64,000 nt of DNA from Caenispirillum bisanense (GTDB lineage Bacteria; Pseudomonadota; Alphaproteobacteria; Rhodospirillales; Rhodospirillaceae), in NCBI RefSeq assembly GCF_900230255.1, contig NZ_OCNJ01000013.1, positions 31,735 to 95,734 of the forward strand, read 5' to 3'. Below, piece by piece: positions 27,193-36,087 of the stretch (its first letter is position 1; each line of letters starts with the position of its first letter). A program made the position numbers and the translations under genes. Under the pieces are notes generated by a model. It was given only the letters and a program-made list of their open reading frames with translations, was not told the origin of the DNA and did no database searches.

Positions 27193-27636
27193 ATGACCAG
27201 GACGATCAAAGATCCTCGGCAGCTGGTGCTTGACGACTTGTACCAGGTGCCGCCGGCCCGACCGGCAACCCCCGGAAGCCTGCGGATCGCGGACGCGGTC
27301 TGCGAGGCGATGTCGGCGGCGCTGAAGGCGTCCTGCCTCAGCCGTTCCGAGATCTGCACCCGCATGAGCGACCTGACCCTCGACCGCATCACCGAACCGA
27401 TGCTGAACGCCTGGACGGCCGCCAGCCACGGGCGGCACCGCTTCCCGCTTGAGTACGCGGCCGCGTTCGAGACGGCCGCCGAGACCGCCTGCCTGATCGA
27501 GCTGCTGGCCAGCCATCGCGGCAGCCTGGTGCTGCACGGGCGGGAGGCGCAGGACGCGCAGCTCGGCTGGGTGCGGCGCCAGCTGACGCAGCTGCGGGCG
27601 GCGGAGCGGACCCTTCTGCGGGAGGCATCGCGATGA
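27193..27636 (+). CDS. Conserved early protein preceding the transposase (147 aa)
   Basis: The product begins MTRTIKDPRQLVLDDLYQVP and contains a probable helix-turn-helix-like stretch (LSRSEICTRMSDLTLDRITEPMLNAWT), followed by a helical region with EYAAAFETAAETACLIELLASHRG. Genes of this type sit immediately before MuA in several transposable phages, function unknown. The ATG at 27193 follows AAGGGCAAGAG; upstream in-frame sequence is the terminator hairpin. It overlaps muA by 4 bp. Confidence 0.72.
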   Translation: MTRTIKDPRQLVLDDLYQVPPARPATPGSLRIADAVCEAMSAALKASCLSRSEICTRMSDLTLDRITEPMLNAWTAASHGRHRFPLEYAAAFETAAETACLIELLASHRGSLVLHGREAQDAQLGWVRRQLTQLRAAERTLLREASR

Positions 27637-29720
27637 GCGGGCTCATGCTGAGGGCGAGTGAAATCGCCAAGGCTACCGGAACAAAGCACACCGCCGTTCT
27701 CAATCGCGCGAAGCGTGAGAACTGGCCGCACACCGAAGCGAAAGACATGGGCGGCCGCATCAAGCTCTTCGACGCCCGCCGCCTTCCCCAGGACGTTCGG
27801 GAGGCGCTCGTCGCCCATGCGGCCCAGGCACCGGCCCAGATGGACCTGCCGCTGCCGCCGGTAGCCGTCGCCGCTGCGCCAACGCCCCCCTCGGCCGTCG
27901 GCTTGGCGGACTGGCAGCGGCGGTGCCGCGATGCCCGCATGGCGGTGTTGATGGAGGTCGACCGCTTGGCCGCGGTCGGCGGCATCAACAAGGCGGTCAA
28001 GACGCTGGTGGCGCTCGCCTCGGCCGGACAGTTGCCGAGGGCGCTGCAAGAGCTGGTGCCCGTCGCCAATGCGCGGGCCGGCGGAAACGGGGCACGGACG
28101 CTTTCCGAGCGCACCCTGAAGCGGTGGCGGTCGGACTTCGCGGCCGGCGGCCCCGCGGCGCTGGTGCCGGCCGACACCCGCACGCCGACGGCGCCGGCGG
28201 GCTGGGAGAAGCTGTTCCTGCGGCTCTACCGCATCCCCAGCAAGCCGTCGATCGCCGAGACGCTGGAACGGCTGGCCGAGCGCCTGCCCGAGGACGTCGA
28301 CATGCCGTCCTACGAGCAGGCCCGCCGCTTCCTGAAGGGTCTCGGTGCGGTGGAGCGCGACCGCGGACGCCGCAGCAGTGGTGCCCTGCTGGCGCTCAAG
28401 GGGCACAAGCGCCGGTCGACCGCCGGCCTCCTGCCCATGCAGGTGGTCAGCGCGGACGGCCACAACCTCAAGCAGGGCGTGGCCCACCCGAAGCACGGCC
28501 GGCCGTTCACGCCAGAGGTGGTCACCATGCTCGACAGCGCCACGCGCCGGATCGTCGGGTGGTCCACCGGCATAGCGGAAGCCAGCCACGTCACCCTCGA
28601 CGCCCTCCGCTGCACGGTCAGCACCCACGGCCTTTTCGACATCTTCTACACCGACAACGGGTCGGGCTTCGTCGCCAACGTCATGGGCGGCGAGGTGCTG
28701 GGGCACCTGGCGCGCCTCGGCATCACCCATGAGACGGCGACGCCCGGCCGCGCCCAGGCGCGCGGCAAGATCGAGCGCCTGCAGGCGATGTGGAAGCGGG
28801 CGGCCCGCCGAATCGTCACCTATCGCGGCCGCGACATGGACCGCGAGGCCCTGATCCGCATCGACCGCCGGATCACCAAGGCCATCCGCGAGAACGGCGC
28901 AAGCGACTGGCTGATGCCGTGGGAGACCTTCATGGCGTGGTGCCAGGAAACGGTGGACGCCTACAACGCCCGGCCGCACAGCGCGCTGCCTCGCATCACC
29001 GATCCGATCACCGGCAAGCTGCGGCACATGAGCCCCGACGAGGCGTGGCAGAAGCATCTGGACGAGGGGTGGCAGCCGCACACGCTGCCCGAGACGGTGC
29101 TGGAAGACCTGTTCCGCCCCTACGAGGAACGGACGGTCACCCGCTGTGAGGTGAGCCTGCCCTGGGGCCGGTACTACGCGACCGCCTTGGAGGACTGGCA
29201 CGGCGAGAGGGTTCGGGTCGGCTACGACATCCACGATGGCAGCCGGGTGTGGGTGCGGACGCTTGACGATGGCCGCCTGCTGGCGGTCGCGGAGCGCGAC
29301 GGCAACGTCATCCCCGAAATGCCGGAGAGCAAGCTGGAGCACGCCGCTGTCAAGCGCGCCCAGGGCCAGATCAAGCTGCTGGATCGCCACCGTGAAGAGG
29401 CCCTGGCCGCCCTGCCGACCCGCCATGGCGGCACGCGGCCGGCGCCCGAGCCGGCACCCCAGGACCGGCTGATGATCAGCCAGTCGGTGGAGCGCCTGAA
29501 GGCGGAAATGTCCGCCCCGGCGCCGACGCCGACCCAGCCGCAGACCCCGAAGGAACGATACCGCAAGGCGCTGGCCGTGCAGGCCGCGCGCGAGGCCGGC
29601 CGGCCGGTGGATGCCGCGGATCTTCAGTGGCTGGAGCGCTACCAGAAGCAGTCGGAGTTCCGGGTGCAGCAGGAACTGCACCAGGACTTCGGCGGGGCCT
29701 ACGTCGCGGAAACGGCGTGA
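27633..29720 (+). CDS. muA: Mu-type transposase A (DDE integrase)
   Basis: The 695-residue protein cuts and joins the phage ends during integration and replicative transposition. The N-terminal DNA-binding part (about 1-80) has a MuA winged-helix start (LRASEIAKATGTKHTAVLNRAKRENW). A second helix-rich binding region follows. The catalytic core holds Asp275 in VVSADGHN, Asp341 in YTDNGSG and Glu381 in GKIERLQ. The C-terminal beta domain and tail (about 480-695) are where MuA contacts MuB and ClpX. The length is close to Mu A (663 aa). It overlaps the preceding gene by 4 bp. Confidence 0.95.
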   Translation: MSGLMLRASEIAKATGTKHTAVLNRAKRENWPHTEAKDMGGRIKLFDARRLPQDVREALVAHAAQAPAQMDLPLPPVAVAAAPTPPSAVGLADWQRRCRDARMAVLMEVDRLAAVGGINKAVKTLVALASAGQLPRALQELVPVANARAGGNGARTLSERTLKRWRSDFAAGGPAALVPADTRTPTAPAGWEKLFLRLYRIPSKPSIAETLERLAERLPEDVDMPSYEQARRFLKGLGAVERDRGRRSSGALLALKGHKRRSTAGLLPMQVVSADGHNLKQGVAHPKHGRPFTPEVVTMLDSATRRIVGWSTGIAEASHVTLDALRCTVSTHGLFDIFYTDNGSGFVANVMGGEVLGHLARLGITHETATPGRAQARGKIERLQAMWKRAARRIVTYRGRDMDREALIRIDRRITKAIRENGASDWLMPWETFMAWCQETVDAYNARPHSALPRITDPITGKLRHMSPDEAWQKHLDEGWQPHTLPETVLEDLFRPYEERTVTRCEVSLPWGRYYATALEDWHGERVRVGYDIHDGSRVWVRTLDDGRLLAVAERDGNVIPEMPESKLEHAAVKRAQGQIKLLDRHREEALAALPTRHGGTRPAPEPAPQDRLMISQSVERLKAEMSAPAPTPTQPQTPKERYRKALAVQAAREAGRPVDAADLQWLERYQKQSEFRVQQELHQDFGGAYVAETA

Positions 29721-29787
29721 CCCGAAAAGGATGCGGCCGGGGGTCGAGCCCGGCCGCGAGGTGACTAGTACCTTCCAGAGGACCGTT

Positions 29788-30549
29788 ATGACCCAGACCT
29801 CCCTTACCGTCAATGCCCCCGCCGCCAGTGGTGGCACCATCGCGCCGCTGACCAACGTCGCGCTGTTCGCCGACATGCTGACGCGCCTGATCGAACGGCC
29901 GGCGCACCTGCCCGGCATCGGCGTGTTCCACGGCTTCTCGGGCTACGGAAAGACCTGGTCGGCCCGCTACGGCGCCAACAAGCGGCGCGCCTTCTACCTG
30001 GAGTGCGGCGAGAGCTGGACGAAGCTGAAGTTCCTGCGGTCGCTGCTGATCGAGATGGGGCGCAAGCCGCGCGGCACCGCTGCCGACATGATGGAGGAGG
30101 CGATCTCGGCGCTGGCCATGACCGGCCGGCCGCTGATCGTCGACGAGGGCGACCAGATCGTGAAGCGGGGCTACATCGAAGCCATCCGCGAACTGCACGA
30201 CCAGTCCGGCGCGCCGATCGCCCTGATCGGCGAAGAGGGCCTGCCCGACATGATCGCCCGTGCGTCCGAGCGGACCCACAACCGGGTTCTCGTGTGGCAG
30301 CCGGCCCAGCCCGCCAGCGTCGACGACGCCCACGTCCTCGCCCAGCTGTTCCACGCCGACGTGGAGATCTCCGCCGGCCTGATGGCCGCCCTGGTCAAGG
30401 CCAGCGGCGGGCGGCCCCGGCGTATGGTGGTCAACCTCTACAACATCGCCGCCGAGGCTGCGGTGAACGGGTGGGGTGCGGTCGACGAGGCGGCCTGGGG
30501 TGACCGGGGCTTCTACACCGGCCAGACGCCGGCCCGGAGGGTCGGCTGA
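29788..30549 (+). CDS. muB: Mu-type target-DNA activator B (AAA+ ATPase)
   Basis: The 253-residue ATPase binds target DNA and delivers it to the transposase. Walker A is GFSGYGKT (49-56) and Walker B is LIVDEGD (116-122), with a sensor-like VLVWQPA and a C-terminal helical part (GGRPRRMVVNLYNIAAEAA). The ATG at 29788 has AGAGG upstream; longer forms of the ORF would run back into muA. The product lacks the N-terminal helix-turn-helix of Mu B, as in many B proteins of this phage group. Its stop codon overlaps the next start. Confidence 0.92.
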   Translation: MTQTSLTVNAPAASGGTIAPLTNVALFADMLTRLIERPAHLPGIGVFHGFSGYGKTWSARYGANKRRAFYLECGESWTKLKFLRSLLIEMGRKPRGTAADMMEEAISALAMTGRPLIVDEGDQIVKRGYIEAIRELHDQSGAPIALIGEEGLPDMIARASERTHNRVLVWQPAQPASVDDAHVLAQLFHADVEISAGLMAALVKASGGRPRRMVVNLYNIAAEAAVNGWGAVDEAAWGDRGFYTGQTPARRVG

Positions 30550-31160
30550 TGGGGCGCCGTCCGGTGGATGAAGAGGCCAAGCTGTCGGTGCGAGTGCCGC
30601 GCGGCCAACAGGGCTTCTGGGACATCATGCGCGAGCTGCGGCGGTTCCGGCTGGCCGACGTCGACCAGCGGTGCAACGTCCACCGCGAAACCATCCGCGG
30701 CTACCTGAAGGGCCTGGAGCGCGCCGGCTTCGTCGAGCCCGTCGGAAAGGACGGCGATCATACCGTCTACGAGCTGCGGCGCGATCAGCCCGACGCTCCG
30801 TCGGTGCGGCGGGACGGCACCCTGCGCAAGCCTGCCCTGGGGCAGGAGCAGATGTGGCGGGTGATGAAGATGGCCGGCGCCGGAGGCTTCTCGGCCGACG
30901 ACCTGGCCGTCACCGCCAGCACCGAAGAGGACCCGGTGGCGGTGGAGACGGCGCGCCGATACCTCCGGGCGCTGCACCGGGCCGGGTACCTCGCCGTCGT
31001 CACGCCCGGCAAGACCACCGGCGGCCGCACGGTCTACCGCCTCCTGCCGAACATGCGCACCGGGCCGCTGGCGCCGCAGATCCAGCGCATCAAGGCGGTG
31101 TGGGACCCCAACCTGCGGCGCCACGTCGGCACCGCCGAGGTCGAGGGAGGCGCGTCATGA
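30549..31160 (+). CDS. Helix-turn-helix early protein (203 aa)
   Basis: It contains two winged-helix-like stretches. The first is RLADVDQRCNVHRETIRGYLKGLERAGFVEPVG at about 38-70. The second is DDLAVTASTEEDPVAVETARRYLRALHRAGYLAVVTPG at about 115-155, which looks like a duplicated module. The product is probably DNA-binding, function unknown. It overlaps muB by 1 bp and the next gene by 4 bp. Confidence 0.7.
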   Translation: MGRRPVDEEAKLSVRVPRGQQGFWDIMRELRRFRLADVDQRCNVHRETIRGYLKGLERAGFVEPVGKDGDHTVYELRRDQPDAPSVRRDGTLRKPALGQEQMWRVMKMAGAGGFSADDLAVTASTEEDPVAVETARRYLRALHRAGYLAVVTPGKTTGGRTVYRLLPNMRTGPLAPQIQRIKAVWDPNLRRHVGTAEVEGGAS

Positions 31161-31510
31161 GCCATCGCGACAAGGCCGCCGCCGCCTGGCCCGATCTGCC
31201 CGACTGGGTGGCGGTGCTGGCCGAGCGGTGCGACCAGGCCAGCCAGCAGAAGGTGGCGCGCACGGTCGGGTACTCGGCCGCGACCCTCAGCTACGTCATC
31301 GGCAACCGGTACAACGGGGACCTCGGCAAGGTCGAGCAGGCCGTGCGGGCGACACTGATGGCCGCCGAGGTGGCCTGCCCGGAACTGGGCACCATGGCCC
31401 TCGTGCAGTGCATGGAATGGCGCGAGCGCGCCAAGACCTTCGAGACCACCAGCAGCTTGCGCAGGCAGATGTACGACGCCTGCCGCAGCTGCCCCTTCAA
31501 CGGGGAGTGA
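31157..31510 (+). CDS. Small helix-turn-helix phage protein (117 aa)
   Basis: A lambda-repressor-like helix-turn-helix occupies about 28-60 (QQKVARTVGYSAATLSYVIGNRYNGDLGKVEQAVRATLM). A helical tail with CMEWRERAKTFETTSSLRRQMYDACRSCPFNG follows. The same arrangement, with a C-terminal Cys cluster, is common in the early operons of Mu-like phages. Function unknown. It starts at ATG 31157 inside the end of the preceding gene. Confidence 0.7.
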   Translation: MSHRDKAAAAWPDLPDWVAVLAERCDQASQQKVARTVGYSAATLSYVIGNRYNGDLGKVEQAVRATLMAAEVACPELGTMALVQCMEWRERAKTFETTSSLRRQMYDACRSCPFNGE

Positions 31511-31514
31511 AGGC

Positions 31515-31811
31515 ATGTTCAGCGACCGCTTGCGAAACCTTGCACGGGATGTGCGCATCCAGCGGCACCAGCATTCGACGGCGCAGCGCGTGCTGGCCGA
31601 CCAGCTGGACTACCTCGCATCCATGGCGCCCTGCGCGACGGTGGCCGACCGCCTGCGCGAGACGGCGGCGGGCCTCCGCACGCTGGCCGACATGGACCCG
31701 TGGGAGGCCATGACGCCGATCGAACTCCAGCAGTTCGCCGACTTCCTGGAGCTGGCGGCCGGCACCGCCGAACGGTCGGAGCGCCGCAGCGCGGCAGGGG
31801 GTGCGGCATGA
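31515..31811 (+). CDS. Small helical early protein (98 aa)
   Basis: The product is a short, highly charged helical protein (RLRNLARDVRIQRHQHSTAQRVLADQLDYLASM, then ADRLRETAAGLRTLADMDPWEAMTPIELQQFADFLELAAG). No family is recognised. It sits in a tight operon, overlapping the next gene by 4 bp. Confidence 0.6.
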   Translation: MFSDRLRNLARDVRIQRHQHSTAQRVLADQLDYLASMAPCATVADRLRETAAGLRTLADMDPWEAMTPIELQQFADFLELAAGTAERSERRSAAGGAA

Positions 31812-32116
31812 AGCCGCCGCGGATCGGCGAGCGGCATCACCTGCCCGACGGGCGGTGGGGGACCATCGTCACCACGCGCGGTGCGGCCCGTGGCGGAAAG
31901 GTGTGGTGTGGGGTCAGCCTCGACGAGGGCGGCATCGTGTGCCTCTCCATCGAGACCGGCGAGACCGAGGACCGCCTGATGGTCACCGACGTTCCCGTCG
32001 GCCAGGCCTTCGAGCTGGCGCAGTTGGTGATCGGCGGGGCGTCCGTCGCCATGCCCGTGCAGTCCCAGCTCCTGCTGCTCGCCCATGCCCTGATCGCCAC
32101 GGCGAGGCCGTCATGA
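31808..32116 (+). CDS. Small early protein with a beta-rich start (102 aa)
   Basis: The product starts KPPRIGERHHLPDGRWGTIVTTRG and has a short beta-strand pattern (GKVWCGVSLDEGGIVCLSIETGETEDRLMVTD), then a hydrophobic helix (AFELAQLVIGGASVAMPVQSQLLLLAHALIAT). No family is recognised. It overlaps both neighbours by 4 bp, so it is translationally coupled. Confidence 0.58.
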   Translation: MKPPRIGERHHLPDGRWGTIVTTRGAARGGKVWCGVSLDEGGIVCLSIETGETEDRLMVTDVPVGQAFELAQLVIGGASVAMPVQSQLLLLAHALIATARPS

Positions 32117-32358
32117 GCCGCCGCCCCCCGATCAAGCCGCCCAAGACCCGCTTCGCTCATGTCCCCGGCGGCGGCCCTACTGGCAAGACCTGCGGCGACT
32201 GCGGCCACCGTCGTTTCGACGGCAGGACGAAGTACACCTGCCAGGAAGCCGCCCGCATGGCCGGGCTGCGGCCCGAGGCCTGCCAACCGGTCCCGGCGAC
32301 CACGGACGCCTGCAAATACTTCACCCCCGCCACACCCCGACCTGGAGACCCGCGATGA
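32113..32358 (+). CDS. Small cysteine-rich early protein (81 aa)
   Basis: The sequence GKTCGDCGHRRFDGRTKYTC has a CxxC pair, and further cysteines follow at about 56 and 67, suggesting a zinc-binding knuckle. The ending CQPVPATTDACKYFTPA resembles small phage proteins that carry a Cys-Lys-Tyr-Phe motif. The function is unknown; metal binding is inferred. It overlaps the preceding gene by 4 bp. Confidence 0.6.
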   Translation: MSRRPPIKPPKTRFAHVPGGGPTGKTCGDCGHRRFDGRTKYTCQEAARMAGLRPEACQPVPATTDACKYFTPATPRPGDPR

Positions 32359-32495
32359 CCCTGCGTCACCTCCTGCTCGGCCGCCTGCTGACGGTCCTGC
32401 GGCCGCCGCCGGCGCCGCTGCCCCACGCGGAGCGGCTCGCCCTTTCCGGCGCCGCCAGCGACCCGCGCGCCAAGACCATCACCCCCACCACCTGA
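32355..32495 (+). CDS. Very small early ORF (46 aa)
   Basis: An ATG at 32355 overlaps the preceding stop by 4 bp (ATGA), as with the neighbours. The product is basic and proline-rich after a hydrophobic start (TLRHLLLGRLLTVLRPPPAP). The tight coupling supports translation, but the sequence has no recognisable family and it could be a spacer. Confidence 0.4.
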   Translation: MTLRHLLLGRLLTVLRPPPAPLPHAERLALSGAASDPRAKTITPTT

Positions 32496-32506
32496 CCGAG
32501 GACAGC

Positions 32507-33205
32507 ATGACCACCACCACCGACCTCCCCGCCGGTTACATGAAGGACGCCAAGGGGCGCCTCGTGCCCGAGAGCATGGTGAAGGATCACGAGCGCCTGG
32601 AGGACCAGACCGTTCGGACCATCATCGGCTTCGCCCAGGACCTCGCCGCGCAGATCGGCCGGTTCAAGGGCCACACGTTCGAGGACGTGGCGACCCACCT
32701 CGACCTGGTCGCCGACAAGTACGGCCACCGGCCGCGCGGCCTGGACGGCAAGGGCAACGTCACCCTCTCCACCTACGACGGCACCATGCGCGTGCAGGTC
32801 CGCATCAACGACCAGCTCGACTTCGGGCCGGGCCTGCAGGTCGCCAAGGACATGATCGACGACTGCCTGCGCACCTGGAGCGTCGACGCCCGGCCCGAGC
32901 TGCAGGCGCTGGTGACCGAGGCCTTCCGCACCGACAAGACCGGTACGGTCAGCCGCGAGGCGGTGTTCCGCCTGCTGCGGGTCGAGATCCAGGACCCGCT
33001 GTGGCAGCGCGCCATGGAGGCTCTGCGCGAGAGCATCCGCGTCGTCGGCTCGAAGACGTACATCCGCCTGCAACATCGCCCGAGCGGCGCCCAAGGGTGG
33101 GCCACCATCGCCATCGACCTCGCCAGCGCCGAGGTGCCCGAGGGCATGGTCACGTCCCACCTGGACGGCGCCGGCGGCGAGAGCGGGGAGGTCGACCATG
33201 GGTAA
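32507..33205 (+). CDS. DUF3164-family Mu-like early protein (232 aa)
   Basis: The protein matches the DUF3164 pattern: GYMKDAKGRLVPESMVKDHERLEDQTVRTII at the start, FKGHTFEDVATHLDLVADKYG, then the beta-rich NVTLSTYDGTMRVQVRINDQLDFGPGLQVAKDMIDDCLRTWS. DUF3164 proteins are widespread in the semi-essential early region of transposable phages; their role is not known. The ATG at 32507 has GAGGACAGC upstream. It overlaps the next gene by 8 bp. Confidence 0.85.
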   Translation: MTTTTDLPAGYMKDAKGRLVPESMVKDHERLEDQTVRTIIGFAQDLAAQIGRFKGHTFEDVATHLDLVADKYGHRPRGLDGKGNVTLSTYDGTMRVQVRINDQLDFGPGLQVAKDMIDDCLRTWSVDARPELQALVTEAFRTDKTGTVSREAVFRLLRVEIQDPLWQRAMEALRESIRVVGSKTYIRLQHRPSGAQGWATIAIDLASAEVPEGMVTSHLDGAGGESGEVDHG

Positions 33206-33416
33206 GCCGCTGGAGTTCCCGCCCGTCGGCGACATCGTCTTCGTTCCGCCCGGCCTGCAGGGGCCGATCAAGGCGAAGACCGCGCTGCCCTGTGGGGGCG
33301 CTCGCCTCGAAGTGGAGCAGGAAAAGACCGGCGTCGTGTACGTCGCGACGATCCGGGTCATGCCGGGCAGCCGCGTCGACATCTCCATCTCCGCGCCGGA
33401 GGCCACCAATGGCTGA
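33198..33416 (+). CDS. Small beta-rich early protein (72 aa)
   Basis: The product is mostly beta strand (LEFPPVGDIVFVPPGLQGPIK, VVYVATIRVMPGSRVDISIS). No family is recognised. It overlaps the upstream and downstream genes by 8 bp each, which fits a compact operon. Confidence 0.58.
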   Translation: MGKPLEFPPVGDIVFVPPGLQGPIKAKTALPCGGARLEVEQEKTGVVYVATIRVMPGSRVDISISAPEATNG

Positions 33417-33696
33417 CCGGGTCACCTGCGGCTGCCCGGCCTGTCGGGTGGCGGACCATGCCGCTCAGGTCGCGGCCGAAGCGAAGGTCGTCGGCACCGA
33501 GGACGACACCATCGGCCTGCTGCTCGCCGCCGTCGTCAAGGCCGGGCGCAAGGCCGGCTGGGACGGCGCGAAGATCGCCCACGTCGTCCTGCGAGCCGGT
33601 GGCCAGTTGATGGTCGAGCATCTGGCGGAAACCGCGATCCCCGGCACCCCTGCACCGCCGCCTCCGGCACCGTCCGCCCGCGGCCGGCTTCACTGA
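33409..33696 (+). CDS. Small early protein with N-terminal cysteines (95 aa)
   Basis: It begins with ADRVTCGCPACRVADHA, three closely spaced cysteines that may bind metal. A helical region with TIGLLLAAVVKAGRKAGWDGAKIAHVVLRAGGQLMVEHL follows, then a proline-rich tail. No family is recognised. It is embedded in the early operon. Confidence 0.58.
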   Translation: MADRVTCGCPACRVADHAAQVAAEAKVVGTEDDTIGLLLAAVVKAGRKAGWDGAKIAHVVLRAGGQLMVEHLAETAIPGTPAPPPPAPSARGRLH

Positions 33697-33712
33697 GGGA
33701 GGGACTAGAGCC

Positions 33713-34528
33713 ATGACCGACACCCCCTCGACCACCTACGGCACGCCGCCGCGCTTCGCATGGCTGCCGACGGATACGCTGGTCGTCGACGAACGCTACC
33801 AGCGGAGCATCACCAAGGACGGCTGGAAGCGCATCCGCAAGATGGCGGCCGCCTTCGCGTGGCAGAAGTTCGGCGTCCTGCTCGTGAGCGAGGGGGACCG
33901 CATCGGCGATCACGCCGTCTTCGACGGTCAGCACCGTCTGGAGACGGCCCGCCTGCTGAAGCTGCCCGAGGTGCCCTGCATCATCGTGGACGCACCGGAC
34001 CTCGCGGCGCAGGCCGTGGCGTTCAAGGGCGTGAACAAGGACCGCATCGGTGTCACGCGGGTCAACATCTTCTGGGCCGATCATGCCGCCGGCGTGCCGC
34101 AGGCCGTCGCCATCAAGGAGCTGTGCGACGCCTGCGGGGTGGTGATTTCCCGTGTCGGCACCGGACGCCAGAAGCCGGGCCACACGGTGGCCCTGGCCGC
34201 CATTGAAGCCTGCATGGCCCTGGACGAAGAGAGCCTCCGCCAGGGCCTGCGCGCCCTGGTGACGGCACAGGGCGAAGCCGAGAACGCCTTCCGGTCGGCG
34301 ACGATCAAGGCCCTGACGCGGTTGCACGCCATGAACCCCGGCAAGGTCGAGCAGGAACGCCTGGTGCGCATCCTGGCCGATCTGGACCTCGACGACGAAA
34401 TCGACGAGGCGCGGATCGCGGCCAAGAGCTTCCGCGGCAAGACTGAGATCGCCCTGCAGATGCGGCTGACCCGCGCCTACAACAAGAACCTCGGCGCCGA
34501 CCGCCGCCTGGAAGAGCCGAGGCTGTGA
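33713..34528 (+). CDS. ParB/Sulfiredoxin-fold-like phage protein (271 aa)
   Basis: The N-terminal part (about 18-110) has a ParB/Srx-like fold: LVVDERYQRSITKDGWKRIRKMAAAF, then VFDGQHRLETARLL with the GQHR box at 72-75, as in ParB nuclease-like domains of phages. A helical region (150-260) follows. These proteins are recurrent in early regions of transposable phages of alphaproteobacteria; the role is unknown. The gene starts 16 bp past the preceding stop, with GAGGGACTAGAG upstream. Confidence 0.75.
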   Translation: MTDTPSTTYGTPPRFAWLPTDTLVVDERYQRSITKDGWKRIRKMAAAFAWQKFGVLLVSEGDRIGDHAVFDGQHRLETARLLKLPEVPCIIVDAPDLAAQAVAFKGVNKDRIGVTRVNIFWADHAAGVPQAVAIKELCDACGVVISRVGTGRQKPGHTVALAAIEACMALDEESLRQGLRALVTAQGEAENAFRSATIKALTRLHAMNPGKVEQERLVRILADLDLDDEIDEARIAAKSFRGKTEIALQMRLTRAYNKNLGADRRLEEPRL

Positions 34529-34530
34529 GC

Positions 34531-35001
34531 ATGCCGCACACCGACGCGCTGCTCCGGTGGGGCCTGTGGCTCTGCCTCCATCACCAGGACGCCGGCGAGC
34601 CCGTGACGCCCGTCGACGTGCTCGACCGCTGGCATGCCGAGCAGCCGGGCGCCGTCGAGCTGGTCGACGACATCGTCTGGATCACCCACCGGACCACCGT
34701 CGCCAGCCACGTCCGCGCCGAGTGGCCGGTGCCGCGCATCCGGTTCGGCCGGGGCATGGAACCGGTGCTGGAGATCCGCGACCGGGCCTCGGGCGAGATC
34801 CTGGCCAGCGCCCGCGGCGACGAGCTGGGGACGATCGGGCTGGCCCTGCTGTCGGCCGACGATCCGCCGGCGCCGCCGGTGGAGGTGGCGGTGGTCGAGC
34901 CTCGCGCCAGCGATCTGGGACGTCCCGACCCCGAGGACTGGCGCGAGCGGACCAGCCAGCTCCCGCCCCCGCCGCCGCGCGGGCAGCTTTCTCTCTTCTG
35001 A
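34531..35001 (+). CDS. Early phage protein of unknown function (156 aa)
   Basis: The product has a helical start (TDALLRWGLWLCLHHQDAGEPVTPVDVLDRWH). A central beta part with a conserved-looking Arg/Glu pattern (VLEIRDRASGEILASARGDELGTIGLALLSADDPP) and a proline-rich end follow. No family is recognised. The ATG at 34531 is preceded by GAGG; a GTG two codons upstream is also possible. Confidence 0.6.
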   Translation: MPHTDALLRWGLWLCLHHQDAGEPVTPVDVLDRWHAEQPGAVELVDDIVWITHRTTVASHVRAEWPVPRIRFGRGMEPVLEIRDRASGEILASARGDELGTIGLALLSADDPPAPPVEVAVVEPRASDLGRPDPEDWRERTSQLPPPPPRGQLSLF

Positions 35002-35012
35002 CGGAGGGCCTG

Positions 35013-35684
35013 ATGGCCGACAAGGACACGATCAAGCGGCGCATCCAGGCGCTGCTGGGCAAGACCACCGACCGCGGCTGCACCGATGCCGAGGCGGAAG
35101 CGGCCGCCGCCATGGCTGCCCGCCTCATGAGCGAGCACGGCCTGTCGCGCGAGGACCTGGTGATGGACGTCGACCGGGCGCCGTCGACGGCCCGCCCGAC
35201 GGCGGTAGACCGTCTGTGGTCGGTGCTGGCCCACTACACCGGCTGCGTCAGCGTGCGCGAGGTCGGCATCCAGTCCCGGCGCGCCTACGTCGGCGAGCAG
35301 CCGGGGCCGACCATCGCCGTGTACCTGCACACCTACCTGCATCGCCATATCGAGGCGGCCGTCCGGCGCTACCAGGACAGCCGCGAGTACAAGCGCAAAA
35401 AGGCGGGCGGGTCCCGCCGGCGGGCCTGCGAGGCCTTCCGCGCCGGCATGGCGATGCGGCTGGAGCGGACCCTGGCGCAGCACTTCGACCGGCCCGACCC
35501 GGCCCGCATCGCTGCCGCCAAGACCTACCTCGCGACGCTCTACACCGGGCTTGAAGCGGACGGAACGAAGAAGCCCTCGACGAGGCACATGCGGGCGGCG
35601 GCGGCCGGGTACGTGGCCGGGGGCGAGGTGGAGATCCGCAACGGCCTCGCCGGCGGCACCGCCGGCCTGATCGGGAGGGAGTGA
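35013..35684 (+). CDS. DUF2786-type early phage protein (223 aa)
   Basis: The N-terminal DUF2786 motif is KRRIQALLGKTTDRGCTDAEAEAAAAMAARLMSEHGLSREDL (about 8-50), a short helical module common in phages and actinobacteria. A middle region (AVDRLWSVLAHYTGCVSVREVG) and a basic C-terminal part with a His-rich helix (TYLHRHIEAAVRRYQDSREYKRKK) follow. Function unknown. The stop codon overlaps the next start. Confidence 0.78.
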   Translation: MADKDTIKRRIQALLGKTTDRGCTDAEAEAAAAMAARLMSEHGLSREDLVMDVDRAPSTARPTAVDRLWSVLAHYTGCVSVREVGIQSRRAYVGEQPGPTIAVYLHTYLHRHIEAAVRRYQDSREYKRKKAGGSRRRACEAFRAGMAMRLERTLAQHFDRPDPARIAAAKTYLATLYTGLEADGTKKPSTRHMRAAAAGYVAGGEVEIRNGLAGGTAGLIGRE

Positions 35685-36085
35685 TGGGGAGCCAGAGGGT
35701 GGTCCGCGCGCTCCCGACCCAGGGCGACCTGGAAAAGCGCCTGGCGAAGCTGACCAAGGATCAGCTGGTGCAGCTCTGCCTGAAGCTCGGCGGTTCGCTC
35801 TTCCAGGTCGGGGGCCTGGAGACGTACGTGCGCGAGATCCGGCAGGCGCGTGTGAAACGCGACATCGATGAGGCGTGGGCGGAACACGAACGGCTGACCG
35901 TCGCCGAGCGCGATGCCTTTGATGCGGCTTATGGCGCGAAGGAGGGCTTGTCGACCTCCAAGCGCCTCCAGCTGCAGCTGGCGGCCGAGAAGGCGCGCGA
36001 AGCCCGGCACGCCGCCTGGATGCGGTGGGAGCGCCTAAGCGACCTGGAGATCGCGCTCTACGACGACCCGTGGAAGGGGCTGTGA
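35684..36085 (+). CDS. Helical early protein (133 aa)
   Basis: The product is charged and coiled-coil-like, with LEKRLAKLTKDQLVQLCLKLGGSLFQVGGLETYVREIRQARVKRDIDEAW and AEKAREARHAAWMRWERLSDLE. No family is recognised. The ATG at 35684 shares a base with the preceding TGA; a GTG one codon upstream is an alternative. Confidence 0.6.
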   Translation: MGSQRVVRALPTQGDLEKRLAKLTKDQLVQLCLKLGGSLFQVGGLETYVREIRQARVKRDIDEAWAEHERLTVAERDAFDAAYGAKEGLSTSKRLQLQLAAEKAREARHAAWMRWERLSDLEIALYDDPWKGL

Positions 36086-36087
36086 CC

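Noticed and set aside
32355..32495. The 46-codon ORF as a certain gene
   Set aside because: It is coupled to its neighbour but has low-complexity composition, so it is kept only as a low-confidence feature.
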